Shown in pieces: positions 7,094 through 14,775 of a DNA stretch of 42,164 bases (positions are counted from its first letter, which is position 1; each line of letters opens with the position of its first letter). This stretch comes from Sphingomonadales bacterium (GTDB lineage: Bacteria > Pseudomonadota > Alphaproteobacteria > Sphingomonadales > Sphingomonadaceae). Both the position numbers and the translations under genes were made by a program. Where the stretch lies: NCBI GenBank assembly GCA_024636595.1, contig JAGXGT010000142.1, positions 1 to 42,164 of the forward strand, written 5' to 3'. A model generated the notes under the pieces. It was given only the letters and a program-made list of their open reading frames with translations. It ran no database searches and had not been told where the DNA came from.

Positions 7094-8455
7094 ATGAAGG
7101 AAGCTGACTTTGCCGCCTTTCTCGACAGCTTCAACCGGCTCGCCAAGCTGGATCTCGACCTTGGCAAGGCGGGCGACCCAGAAGCGGCCATGGCGCGGCT
7201 GCAGGGCTATGCCGTTCACATTCGTGTCGGTGCTGAAGTCGCAAGCAGCGCCGCGCATCAGATTGCCATACTGACGCTGGTCAACATCCTGTCGCGCTTC
7301 GCGCTCGGCGGCGTGACCCTGTCCGGCATGCTCGACGCACCGATGTTGGCGCCTTGGCCTGGTCGGACCCTGATGGCGGCGGTCGAGGGGCTTGGTGGCG
7401 CAGCTGGACAACCGGCCGATGATTGCCCCACCACCGTTGTGGGCACCGTCGACGACCTCGTCGACCGCACCGTCCAACTGACCTTTGAGGGATGGCGCGG
7501 AGGTATCGTCCCTGCAGGCGGCGCCCGGCTTGATGAGACAAAGGGGACGGCACTGTCCGCCGTGCTCGCGGCGGCGATCGGCGCGGCCGAGACCTTCGCC
7601 ATGCTGCGCGAAGAGGTCGACGCCGGCCGGCGCCTGCGGGGACTGTCGATCTGGAGGCCGGACGGTGATCAGGACTGGTTGTCGCCAGCAAGCGACGGGC
7701 CGCCGCTTCACCTTTTACCCACCCGGCTCTGGATCCTTGGGCTCGGCCATCTCGGACAGGCCTTTCTCTGGTCGCTCGCCATGTGCCCTTATGCTGATCG
7801 GGCCGAGGTGAGCCTGGTCCTTCAGGACATGGATGACATCACCCAATCAACGGCGAGTACCTCCATTCTGACTATGAAGGTGGCGCGCGGCCGAAAGACC
7901 CGCGACGTCGCCCGCACCTTGGAGGCGATGGGCTTCTCGACGGTGATCATCGAGCGGCCGTTTGACGACCAGTTCAAACGGCGACCGGAGGACCCATCGG
8001 TGCTGATTTGCGGCGTCGACAATGCCCATGCCCGCAGCCAGCTCGAAGGGCCCGGTTTTCCGCTCATCGTCGAGGCCGGGATCGGCCGGTCCGCTCAGGA
8101 CTTTCAAGCGATCCGGCTCCATACCTTCCCGTCTCGTCAAAAAGCGGCCAATCTCTGGAAGACAGAGATGATGGACGCGAAGGCAGCGGTCGCCGAAAGG
8201 CCAGGATATCAGCACCTGCGGGAGCGCGGCGTCGACGATTGCGGCTTGGCTCGGCTTGCGAGCACTGCGGTTGGCGCTCCTTTCGTCGGGACCGTGGCCG
8301 GCGTGCTGATGCTCGGTCAGATCCTGCGTTTGTTGCACGGCGACCAAGTAGATGCGGTGATCGACCTCGATCTTCGGGCACTTGATGCACGTCGGGCGGT
8401 ACCGAACGCCAATCCCTTCGCGCTCAATCCGGGGTTTCAGATTTGCGATGTCTGA
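7094..8455 (+). CDS. bilD: E1-like ThiF-family activating enzyme (BilD-like)
   Basis: 453 residues; ATG 7094 directly follows the JAMM gene. The N-terminal ~205 residues form an alanine-rich domain without a recognised motif. From ~213 there is a Rossmann nucleotide-binding ThiF domain: 'WILGLGHLGQAFLW' with glycines 216, 218 and 221, then 'LVLQDMDDITQSTAS' for the ATP-binding acids. C383 in 'DDCGLARLAS' is the best candidate for the thioester cysteine, followed by a helical 'FVGTVAGVLMLGQILRLL'. It would adenylate the C-terminal glycine of the ubiquitin-like protein and carry it as a thioester. It is the last gene of the operon and converges on the HIRAN/GIY-YIG gene 57 bases away. Confidence 0.8.
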   Translation: MKEADFAAFLDSFNRLAKLDLDLGKAGDPEAAMARLQGYAVHIRVGAEVASSAAHQIAILTLVNILSRFALGGVTLSGMLDAPMLAPWPGRTLMAAVEGLGGAAGQPADDCPTTVVGTVDDLVDRTVQLTFEGWRGGIVPAGGARLDETKGTALSAVLAAAIGAAETFAMLREEVDAGRRLRGLSIWRPDGDQDWLSPASDGPPLHLLPTRLWILGLGHLGQAFLWSLAMCPYADRAEVSLVLQDMDDITQSTASTSILTMKVARGRKTRDVARTLEAMGFSTVIIERPFDDQFKRRPEDPSVLICGVDNAHARSQLEGPGFPLIVEAGIGRSAQDFQAIRLHTFPSRQKAANLWKTEMMDAKAAVAERPGYQHLRERGVDDCGLARLASTAVGAPFVGTVAGVLMLGQILRLLHGDQVDAVIDLDLRALDARRAVPNANPFALNPGFQICDV

Positions 8456-8512
8456 TTGCGCGGTCGGGGGATAAGTGATCGTTCAACGCGCACGTAAACA
8501 TATAATGCTGCC

Positions 8513-9463
8513 TCAATCCCGGATAAATAGGTGTCGCTTAAGGTCTCCCAGCTTCCCTTGGAGCGCGATCCGCTTGTCTATTACCTTTCTTGCCTCATTC
8601 TCCAGCAAAGGGATTCTCCGCCGCGCCTGTTCTGCCTCAGTCTCGGTTTTGTCAGAATTGAAGATTCCCCAGAACCTTTCAACCTTTGATACCACGGAAC
8701 TCATCTCATTAAGAGCTGTGCAGATCTTTTCGTGGTGTTGCGCGAGATCGGAACATTTTCGCTCCATGGCTTGCAAGTCTGGACCGGCCTCGTCGCGCTC
8801 TAACTGAAGTTCCCTTTTTGCCGTTTCGTCGAGAACAGGCTGAGGAAAGTCGGCGTTCACGATCTTGCGCAAACCGCCGAACGCGTCGATCCAATGGCAC
8901 TCCCGACTGTGCAGCCAACGCGCCAGTTCGAGCGATCGTTTGAATTTGGGGGCTAGTTCCACCACCTTCGCAGAGAATCTAGATGAACCCAACTCACGCC
9001 ACAGCTGACGAAGTTGCGGATTCTGATGAATCCCGCGATGCAATTGATCCCAGTGTTGAGATATCCTATTTTGAACGTCCTTCGATTGTCCAATATAGAC
9101 GTCATCGCCACCCCATATGGCGTAAATACCAATGGTATGTGTTGCACATATATTCGGAGTAGGAACCCGTTGCAGGTCCTGGGTGATCGTAATCTTGGCC
9201 GAGATCGACTGCCCGACAGGCTCGCCTATCTCAATCTCGTATGTGGCACCGGAATCTAGGAGCGGAGCGATGATCGCTGCGGTTCGCCTGTCGATGTGGC
9301 CGATCGTGTCCCCTTTTACGGTGACCGCGATTGCATTTGTGTCATGAGAGTTGTGCGGTTCGCGAGCAAGGGAAGGTCGCATGTGCAACAACCGAAGGGC
9401 TTCAGTCGGGGTGAAGCCATGGTATTTCATACCAACCACGTTAGCAGTGACGGTGGTCTTCAT
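8513..9463 (-). CDS. HIRAN - GIY-YIG nuclease - coiled-coil protein
   Basis: 316 residues. Residues ~8-85 look like a HIRAN domain ('GMKYHGFTPTEALRLL', 'EPHNSHDTNAIAV', 'IGHIDRRTA'), a fold that binds 3' single-stranded DNA ends. Residues ~111-190 are a GIY-YIG nuclease ('IGIYAIWGGDDVYIGQS...RISQHW' and a later Glu-containing helix). The rest, ~205-316, is charged and helical, probably coiled coil. It is the last gene of a three-gene leftward operon; its ATG overlaps the stop of the PD-(D/E)XK gene. A HIRAN reader fused to a homing-type nuclease suggests cleavage at free DNA ends or stalled forks, hence a possible antiphage or anti-plasmid effector. I know of no named system of this composition. 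Confidence 0.78.
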   Translation of the reverse strand: MKTTVTANVVGMKYHGFTPTEALRLLHMRPSLAREPHNSHDTNAIAVTVKGDTIGHIDRRTAAIIAPLLDSGATYEIEIGEPVGQSISAKITITQDLQRVPTPNICATHTIGIYAIWGGDDVYIGQSKDVQNRISQHWDQLHRGIHQNPQLRQLWRELGSSRFSAKVVELAPKFKRSLELARWLHSRECHWIDAFGGLRKIVNADFPQPVLDETAKRELQLERDEAGPDLQAMERKCSDLAQHHEKICTALNEMSSVVSKVERFWGIFNSDKTETEAEQARRRIPLLENEARKVIDKRIALQGKLGDLKRHLFIRD

Positions 9464-10146
9464 TGGCTGTCAGTCGGGCGGTAGGTCGCGACATCGGGAA
9501 ACACCTCAATTATGTGTTTGGAGAGCGCATGCCCCTTTCTCAAGCCCATCACGTGCAATGCTACCTGATAGGCTGCGTCCCAAGCTTCCCGGGTCGTTGG
9601 CCCCTTCATGGCCTCATCGTTGAGGAAATTCACCAGAACCAAGTAAGCTGGCACACCTTGCTCACGAAGAAAGTGTAGGTGGGCGATCCGATTGGCAAGC
9701 TGGTAGAAATGGTCTGTCCAAGGGGCTCTTGACACCCTTGCATCTAATCTCTCTGCGCAACTGACCAGCGCCCTATTGATTCGCTCACGTGAATCTGGTC
9801 GTGCGGCTGTTCCAGGTGAACACATTTCCGCGACATGGGCCTTCGCTTCAACCAACAGAACGTCGCCACGGTCAGAAACGCCCAGCGCATCCCATTGGGG
9901 GCCGCGCTCAGGCCAAAACTCCTTGAGAGCAGGTCGCAGGTGCGATAGCCCGACGCGGTCCAGAAAGTCGCCGTCTCGGTATTCGGCAAAATCGTCATGC
10001 TCCAGCGGCGACCGCCACTCTATCCGGTTCGATCCAGAAAGCTTCGCAAGGATCGGTTCGTCCAGCGAGGTCCAGTGATCGTTCACGGCCTGCTGGATCC
10101 ACAGTAAGCTTCCCTTGGTGCCGAGCGGTTGAACAACCCGCGTCAC
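9460..10146 (-). CDS. PD-(D/E)XK nuclease-like protein
   Basis: 228 residues, middle gene of the leftward operon with 4-base ATGA overlaps on both sides. The core 'QWDALGVSDRGDVLLVEAKAH' has the spacing of a PD-(D/E)XK nuclease: an acidic residue in QWDAL, a turn, then E-A-K on a strand. The flanking 'ERINRALVSCAERL' and 'FYQLANRIAHLHFLREQG' read as supporting helices. No ATPase or DNA-binding domain is attached. It probably cuts DNA together with one or both neighbours; the exact family is not recognised. Confidence 0.7.
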   Translation of the reverse strand: MTRVVQPLGTKGSLLWIQQAVNDHWTSLDEPILAKLSGSNRIEWRSPLEHDDFAEYRDGDFLDRVGLSHLRPALKEFWPERGPQWDALGVSDRGDVLLVEAKAHVAEMCSPGTAARPDSRERINRALVSCAERLDARVSRAPWTDHFYQLANRIAHLHFLREQGVPAYLVLVNFLNDEAMKGPTTREAWDAAYQVALHVMGLRKGHALSKHIIEVFPDVATYRPTDSQ

Positions 10147-10670
10147 AGGCCGGTGGCCAGAATGGGAGTGCTTGGGATCAATTGCGCGGAGCCGGGCTGT
10201 GGGTTCCCAAAATGTGCAGCCAGTTGAAGCGTGCGAAGCAGTGGTAGGCCGGATGGCACCGCCGCTCTTTCGGGGCGGTACTTTTTGAGATGGCTCGTGA
10301 TCTCGCAGATGAAGTCGGCCACGCGAACTACGCGCCCGCCGCCAACCTCGGTTCTCACCCCTCCTGCCATCAAGAAGAGGCCGACCTGATCCAGATCGCT
10401 GGGAAGATTGAGTCCATTGAAGAGGGACGGAACGAACCGACGTCCACGCTCAAATTTGGCAGAAAATCGAGCCTCTCGTTTCTGCCACGAATCCGCATCC
10501 AGTGAGCATTCTACATGGATTAGATGACCCGTCATTGGATTAACGGCTACGATGTCGAGTTCACCTTCGTAGCCGCCCTTTGCACGCGGTCCGACCAACA
10601 CCGACTGGCGCACAAAGTAACCGCGATACTCAAGCCACTCGGCGGTCAACTGCTCCAAATGATTGCTCAC
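10143..10670 (-). CDS. Small PD-(D/E)XK-fold protein with degenerate lysine
   Basis: 175 residues, first gene of the leftward operon. 'EGELDIVAVNPMTGHLIHVECSLDADSW' is typical of restriction-like folds: Asp in ELDIVAV, then HVE-C-S where an active nuclease has E-x-K; the lysine is replaced by serine. 'WLEYRGYFVRQSVLVGP' at the N-terminus resembles the first helix and strand of Mrr/HJR-type nucleases. It may be a catalytically altered or target-binding partner of the next PD-(D/E)XK protein, whose start overlaps its stop. No further domains are seen. Confidence 0.68.
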   Translation of the reverse strand: MSNHLEQLTAEWLEYRGYFVRQSVLVGPRAKGGYEGELDIVAVNPMTGHLIHVECSLDADSWQKREARFSAKFERGRRFVPSLFNGLNLPSDLDQVGLFLMAGGVRTEVGGGRVVRVADFICEITSHLKKYRPERAAVPSGLPLLRTLQLAAHFGNPQPGSAQLIPSTPILATGL

Positions 10671-10771
10671 GCATCCCCCTTACCGCTTAGACTGATAGAT
10701 GTGTCATTGGGCATCTAAACATTGCAGGCTTCGCTTTTTGATATCGCCTGAGAACGCCCCTTACACTGCAT

Positions 10772-11146
10772 TCAACCTGTAATGGTAATCTCGATTTGCC
10801 TCGGGTCTACACCGAAGGTTGCGGCTAGCCCCGCCTTCGCCTCCGTAATTGTGAGCCGTGGAGCATCTCCGCCGCCCAATAATCGATCATCCTCGCCGTC
10901 GTCGCTACCGACATACACAAATGTCACTTTCTCGTTCTTTAAATCGAGATCGACCGCCTTCCATCCGGCAAGCTGCCAGCCGAGGCTCTGCGACCGCATC
11001 TGATTAGCCCACCATGCTTGATATGTTCTGGCGCTTGCTGGGAGCGGGACGCCGAGAACTTGCTCTACGTCCACAAAATCAGCTTCCCACCTTCCCTCAT
11101 CGAGGCCCGCTAGATGCTCAGAGAGCTTTCGGTATTTCTTACTCAT
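10772..11146 (-). CDS. Small DUF7662-type protein
   Basis: 124 residues. 'YRKLSEHLAGL...VEQVLGVPLPASARTYQAWWANQ...LAGWKAVDLDLKNEKVTF' matches the pattern of DUF7662-type proteins, small mixed alpha/beta proteins often found beside restriction or stress genes. The function is not known. A strong ribosome site (GGAAGG) precedes the ATG. The promoter just upstream carries an operator-like palindrome, and the gene stands alone between the nuclease operon and the decayed tRNA, so it may belong to either segment. Confidence 0.65.
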   Translation of the reverse strand: MSKKYRKLSEHLAGLDEGRWEADFVDVEQVLGVPLPASARTYQAWWANQMRSQSLGWQLAGWKAVDLDLKNEKVTFVYVGSDDGEDDRLLGGGDAPRLTITEAKAGLAATFGVDPRQIEITITG

Positions 11147-11173
11147 ACATCACCTTCCATTAATTGATGTCTA

Positions 11174-11195
11174 TATACATATAAATGTATGTCAA
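11174..11195 (-). promoter_or_regulatory. Promoter with operator-like palindrome for the DUF7662-type gene
   Basis: On the - strand TTGACA (11190-11195) is a consensus -35 box. Directly beside it lies the perfect inverted repeat ATACAT-TTAT-ATGTAT (11175-11190), which overlaps the spacer and the TATAGA region. A repressor bound there would block the promoter. The spacing to any -10 box is short, so the exact start site is uncertain. Confidence 0.45.
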
Positions 11196-11331
11196 CTTTA
11201 AAAATGGGTATTCTATTGACCGAGATTCAGGCCAATATCTAAAAGTGCTTTCCAATGACGATAAGATGAAGTGGCAGCGTTCCGGCACTTAGTACGGCCT
11301 CAATCATCCACAAGTCATTGAAAAAAATGTT

Positions 11332-11392
11332 AGACGCTGAGGGGTTCGAACCCACAACCCGTTGATTAAGAGTCAGCTGGGCTACGGCACCT
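11332..11392 (-). pseudogene. Decayed tRNA-Lys(CTT)-like remnant
   Basis: On the - strand the anticodon arm GCTGA-CTCTTAA-TCAAC carries CTT (Lys) and is followed by a T-arm with GGGTTCGAACCCC and an acceptor-like 3' end (AGCGTCT). The D-arm is missing: TAGCCCAG runs directly into the anticodon stem, as if ~12 bases between two CAG repeats had been deleted. The 5' acceptor strand does not pair and no CCA is encoded. It is therefore a remnant, not a working tRNA. It lies ~150 bases from the end of the serine recombinase gene, a likely element boundary. The stretch 11393-11541 shows nothing else. Confidence 0.6.
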
Positions 11393-11541
11393 TTGACCAT
11401 TCCCGGTCTGAAAACCCGCCAGTCCGGAACCGGCCCAAAAGTAGCCATCCTGTTTTGATCTTTCGAATGCTGATTTCTATCCGGCGAACGCCATCTACCA
11501 AATCCAGAATCAGAATCCGCCATCGGGTTTAAGCAAACCCA

Positions 11542-13185
11542 TCACCAATCAGAGACTTCCATCATTTGTTCTTTCCAAAAAACGGGCCCAAACGCAGTTT
11601 GACTAATCCTGCGCCGGGTCACGCTGGCAGCCTTGCTTCCATCCAGCACTTGCTCAACAAGCTCCGGCGGCAACCAACCAATACGAACCAGTTTTCCGAT
11701 CCATTGTGGCGTCTGTTCCTTTTCGGCTGCGATTTCAGCGATGGTTCGCCCACCGACTATCTGCTCACGCACCTCAAAAGCTTCGGCCAACAACAAGGAC
11801 AGCTTTTTATCAACATAGCCAGCGCCACCGCCGTCCCCAATCACCAACCTGGTCTCGCCTCCAGTTCGAATACGAACAGCGCTCATGTTGAGACATACAT
11901 CTGCCATCGCGTTACCCAGCTCTGTCTCAGTTTTCAATCTGATCTGAACTTTGTCAGTCGCCACAACAATACCATCCACCAATTCTCCAATTGCGGATTT
12001 TGTCATGAAGGCATCAACAGTGTCCAAGCGCGTCAAAAGTGATCGTCCCTGCAAGATGCAGAATGACAGATCCGTCGGATCAAAATACTGCCCGAGTTCT
12101 GCTGGACTGGTCAGGAACGTCCGCAACCGTTCGATCACGGCATTTTCCAGATCATGTGCCGGTATCCGGATGCGCGGCCTGTCGATTGTTACATTCTCTT
12201 CAGACCCGGTGACATAATAGCGATATCGCCTGTTACCCTTGGTCGCATGATTGGGAACAAGCCTGCGGCCATATTCATCGGTAAGAAGGCCGCCCAATAT
12301 CGAAGGTGATTTAGCCCGCAGACCCTGGTTTCCGCCATTGTCATTGTTTTCAAAGCGATCCTGAACATTCTGCCACAGTGCTTCATCGATTATCGCTTCA
12401 TGCTCACCGGGCCAGATTTTTTCCTTATGGACAATCTGTCCGCGATAAATGGCATTACGCAGCAGATGCTGGAGCCCGCCTCGCGTAAATGGCACCCCGC
12501 CAACGCTCTGGCCTGTTCGATATGTGCGCTGTTTGGTCTTTATGCCAAGCTCTTCGAGTTTCTCGATTGCCGCCGCCATCGAGCCACATTCCAGATATAC
12601 CTCGAATATGCGGGTGACGGTTTCGGCTTCTGCAGGCTCCACATAGAGCTTTCGGTCTTCCAATCGATATCCCAGAGGCACCGGTCCGCCCATCCACATG
12701 CCTTTCTTCTTGGATGCCGCGATCTTGTCGCGGATCCTCTCGGAAGTGACCTCTCGTTCAAACTGCGCGAAGGAGAGAAGCACATTCAGTGTTAAACGCC
12801 CCATGCTGGTGGTGGTGTTGAACGATTGGGTAACACTGACAAAGCTGGCATCAGCGGCATCCATGATATCCACAATCTTGGCGAAGTCGGCTAATGAACG
12901 GGTGAGGCGATCAACCTTGTAAACCACAATGATATCAATGCGCCCTGCCTTCACTTCGGCCATGAGCGCTGTCAATGCAGGCCTCTCCATATTGCCGCCG
13001 CTGAATCCTCCGTCATCGTATATGGTTTCATCCAGTGACCAGCCTTCATGGGTCTGGCTCATGACATAGGCGCGGCATGCCTCTCGCTGGGCATCCAGGC
13101 TGTTAAATTCCTGATCCAGACCCTCTTCGGTCGACTTGCGGGTATAGATTGCGCAGCGGCGGTTTTTTCTCGGCTCTTCCCTCAT
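11542..13185 (-). CDS. Large serine recombinase (site-specific integrase)
   Basis: 547 residues. The N-terminal resolvase domain (~8-150) has the nucleophile serine in 'IYTRKSTEEG', 'VYKVDRLTRSLADF' and 'LLSFAQFEREVTSERIRDK'. A recombinase domain ('GYRLEDRKL...HLLRNAIYRGQIVHKEKIW') and a zinc-beta-ribbon-like region follow. The C-terminus has a helix-turn-helix-like 'GGRTIAEIAAEKEQTPQWIGKL'. It exchanges DNA strands through a covalent phosphoserine bond and should move this segment. It overlaps the DUF2924 gene by 4 bases (ATGA). The trio DUF3489-DUF2924-recombinase is a frequent cassette of alphaproteobacterial integrated elements. Confidence 0.93.
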   Translation of the reverse strand: MREEPRKNRRCAIYTRKSTEEGLDQEFNSLDAQREACRAYVMSQTHEGWSLDETIYDDGGFSGGNMERPALTALMAEVKAGRIDIIVVYKVDRLTRSLADFAKIVDIMDAADASFVSVTQSFNTTTSMGRLTLNVLLSFAQFEREVTSERIRDKIAASKKKGMWMGGPVPLGYRLEDRKLYVEPAEAETVTRIFEVYLECGSMAAAIEKLEELGIKTKQRTYRTGQSVGGVPFTRGGLQHLLRNAIYRGQIVHKEKIWPGEHEAIIDEALWQNVQDRFENNDNGGNQGLRAKSPSILGGLLTDEYGRRLVPNHATKGNRRYRYYVTGSEENVTIDRPRIRIPAHDLENAVIERLRTFLTSPAELGQYFDPTDLSFCILQGRSLLTRLDTVDAFMTKSAIGELVDGIVVATDKVQIRLKTETELGNAMADVCLNMSAVRIRTGGETRLVIGDGGGAGYVDKKLSLLLAEAFEVREQIVGGRTIAEIAAEKEQTPQWIGKLVRIGWLPPELVEQVLDGSKAASVTRRRISQTAFGPVFWKEQMMEVSDW

Positions 13186-13604
13186 GCCGCCGGCCTTCCG
13201 GTAAGGCCAAAGAACCGGGGGCCTGACCAGTGGGCCCCGGTGACCTCGCGGGCAATTTCGCTCAAGGATCGATAATGTTTGTCGCCTATCACAAAACCCT
13301 CGCCCGTCACCAGGACAACCAGTGTCCGGCCGTTCCAGCTGCGCACGAGGCGCGTACCGGGTTTAAGTTGATCAGGCGACCGAGGACCACCCCTGCCCTT
13401 CTTTACAAGCCTCCTGAGTTTGGCGATGCTCGCTGCTGACAAGCCGCCGATCACTTGCTCCTGCAATCTGTAAGCAATACCAAGACGCAGCATTCCCGAA
13501 CTGATATCCGGCGCTGGAGATCGATAGGCATGTTGCCATTCGACCCGCAGCTGCTTTTTTGGCATGGACTGCAACGACGCGATGCGTTGTTCAAGATTAT
13601 CCAT
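13182..13604 (-). CDS. DUF2924 protein of the recombinase cassette
   Basis: 140 residues starting at ATG 13604; the frame is open further upstream, but this start lies 1 base after the stop of the DUF3489 gene and begins with the typical 'MDNLEQRIASL'. Its features are 'QLRVEWQHAYR', 'LRLGIAYRLQE', 'KPGTRLVRSWNGRTLVVLV' and 'YRSLSEIAREVTGAHWSGPRFFGL', a common DUF2924 pattern. The C-terminal part resembles a small DNA-binding beta domain also seen in recombinase tails. It is translationally coupled to the recombinase and is probably an accessory factor for excision or integration; that role is inferred from constant co-occurrence. Confidence 0.85.
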   Translation of the reverse strand: MDNLEQRIASLQSMPKKQLRVEWQHAYRSPAPDISSGMLRLGIAYRLQEQVIGGLSAASIAKLRRLVKKGRGGPRSPDQLKPGTRLVRSWNGRTLVVLVTGEGFVIGDKHYRSLSEIAREVTGAHWSGPRFFGLTGRPAA

Positions 13605-13605
13605 A

Positions 13606-13857
13606 TCAGGCTGCCTCGATGCGATAAGTACGAGAGCCGCCTTCGGGTTTGTCGCTCGCAATTTCATAGCCGCGTTTTCGCAAGCCGGTGAGGGCGGCAC
13701 GAGCGCTATGCGGCTTCCAGGCGGTTGCCTTTGTGATATCCTCCAGGGTTGCACCCTGTTTGCGGGCGAGCATGGCAACCAGCTGGGCTGCTCGTGAACC
13801 TTTTTCCGGTTGTTCGATGGCGGTGGTCTGAGGTGTACTTGTCATGAGTGGTTCCAT
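13606..13857 (-). CDS. DUF3489 winged-helix-like protein
   Basis: 83 residues from the ATG at 13857; a second ATG at 13845 is equally possible, and the frame upstream is open but unlike protein sequence. The core 'SRAAQLVAMLARKQGATLEDITKATAWKPHSARAALTGLRKRGYEI' is the DUF3489 pattern, a small helix-turn-helix fold. It is the first gene of the recombinase cassette, with the DUF2924 gene starting 1 base after its stop. It probably binds DNA near the attachment site or regulates the cassette. Confidence 0.82.
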   Translation of the reverse strand: MEPLMTSTPQTTAIEQPEKGSRAAQLVAMLARKQGATLEDITKATAWKPHSARAALTGLRKRGYEIASDKPEGGSRTYRIEAA

Positions 13858-14070
13858 TGTTGTCGGAGCCCAACATAATGCTGGCTTCCCACCACCCAAA
13901 GCCCTGAAACTCTCACGTTCAGGGCTGGTTGCGACCCTTTGGCCGCCTCCACTCACATGAACAGCAATGCTCACTTTTTTAACGAAGTCCATAAATAATT
14001 ATTCTATTTTGTAGCTTCATGCTAAATTTACAGGCGAATTATAGTATTCTCCGTTGCTGAAGGGACCCAC

Positions 14071-14769
14071 ATGCTAGTAGTTGGAAATGATATCATTGAT
14101 CGAGGACTACTGCTTGACGCAGATAAATCACATATAAGTAATGCGACTTACTATCTGACAATTGAAAAAATTATTTCAGGGGGTGACGACAAAGAAAAGT
14201 CTTCAGTTAAGATTGGACCGCGAGAGATTGTTTGGGTTGTTTCCAAAGAACGTTTCAACATTGACGACAATGATTGTATTGCGCTGGTCAGCCTAAAGAG
14301 CAGTCTTACAAAACAAGGATTGTTAGCCTTGGACACTGGTTTTGTTGATCCAGGGTTTGAGGGACCAATTGGTACGGTGCTGGTGAACTTTTCCGATAAC
14401 GATGTTTCTATTTCGAAGGGAGAGGAGTTTTTCCGAGTTATTTTCATTCCTCACGATAAACTGGATTCTGAGTTTACGAATCGTAATCAAGTGAAATTTA
14501 AATCGGTTGATGAGTACGCAAACATCCGGAAAAAGGAGATAGTACGCGACTACTCTCGAACATTTCTGAATATCGATTCAGTTGCGGAAGATGTTAAAAT
14601 TGAGATTATGAAAGACGCTACCGGCGAACTCAAAAAGGACCTCGTCATTTATTTGTGGAATCAATATTGGAAAATTATCATTCCTGGTTCAATCGTGTTG
14701 TTCCTTGGATTGAATGCTCTGCCCGACAACCTATTTGTTAAACTGGTGAAGCTATTTTTGCCCGCATAG
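14071..14769 (+). CDS. Membrane-anchored dUTPase/dCTP-deaminase-fold protein
   Basis: 232 residues, with a good ribosome site (AAGGGA) and a possible -10 box TATAGT at 14040-14045. Residues ~60-135 carry the superfamily signature 'LKSSLTKQGLLALDTGFVDPGFEGPIGTVLVN'-type sheet. The Asp of FVDPGF, used by dUTPases, is present. The Glu that dCTP deaminases place in the following strand appears replaced by Val, so dCTP deamination looks unlikely. Residues ~200-230 are a hydrophobic membrane segment ('WKIIIPGSIVLFLGLNAL'), unusual for this fold. Very AT-rich codon use marks it as foreign. It sits 6 bases before a dCMP deaminase, so both probably act on deoxycytidine/deoxyuridine nucleotides, perhaps as a phage-sensing pair. 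Confidence 0.7.
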   Translation: MLVVGNDIIDRGLLLDADKSHISNATYYLTIEKIISGGDDKEKSSVKIGPREIVWVVSKERFNIDDNDCIALVSLKSSLTKQGLLALDTGFVDPGFEGPIGTVLVNFSDNDVSISKGEEFFRVIFIPHDKLDSEFTNRNQVKFKSVDEYANIRKKEIVRDYSRTFLNIDSVAEDVKIEIMKDATGELKKDLVIYLWNQYWKIIIPGSIVLFLGLNALPDNLFVKLVKLFLPA

Positions 14770-14775
14770 ACGTTT

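Noticed and set aside
11239..11523. A 94-codon open frame on the - strand containing VAQLTLNQRVVGSNPSASN
   Set aside because: This peptide pattern is the well-known translation artefact of a tRNA 3' half; the DNA is the tRNA-Lys remnant.
13858..13992. Longer N-terminus for the DUF3489 protein
   Set aside because: The extra 45 residues have no family likeness, while the ATG at 13857 gives the usual short protein.
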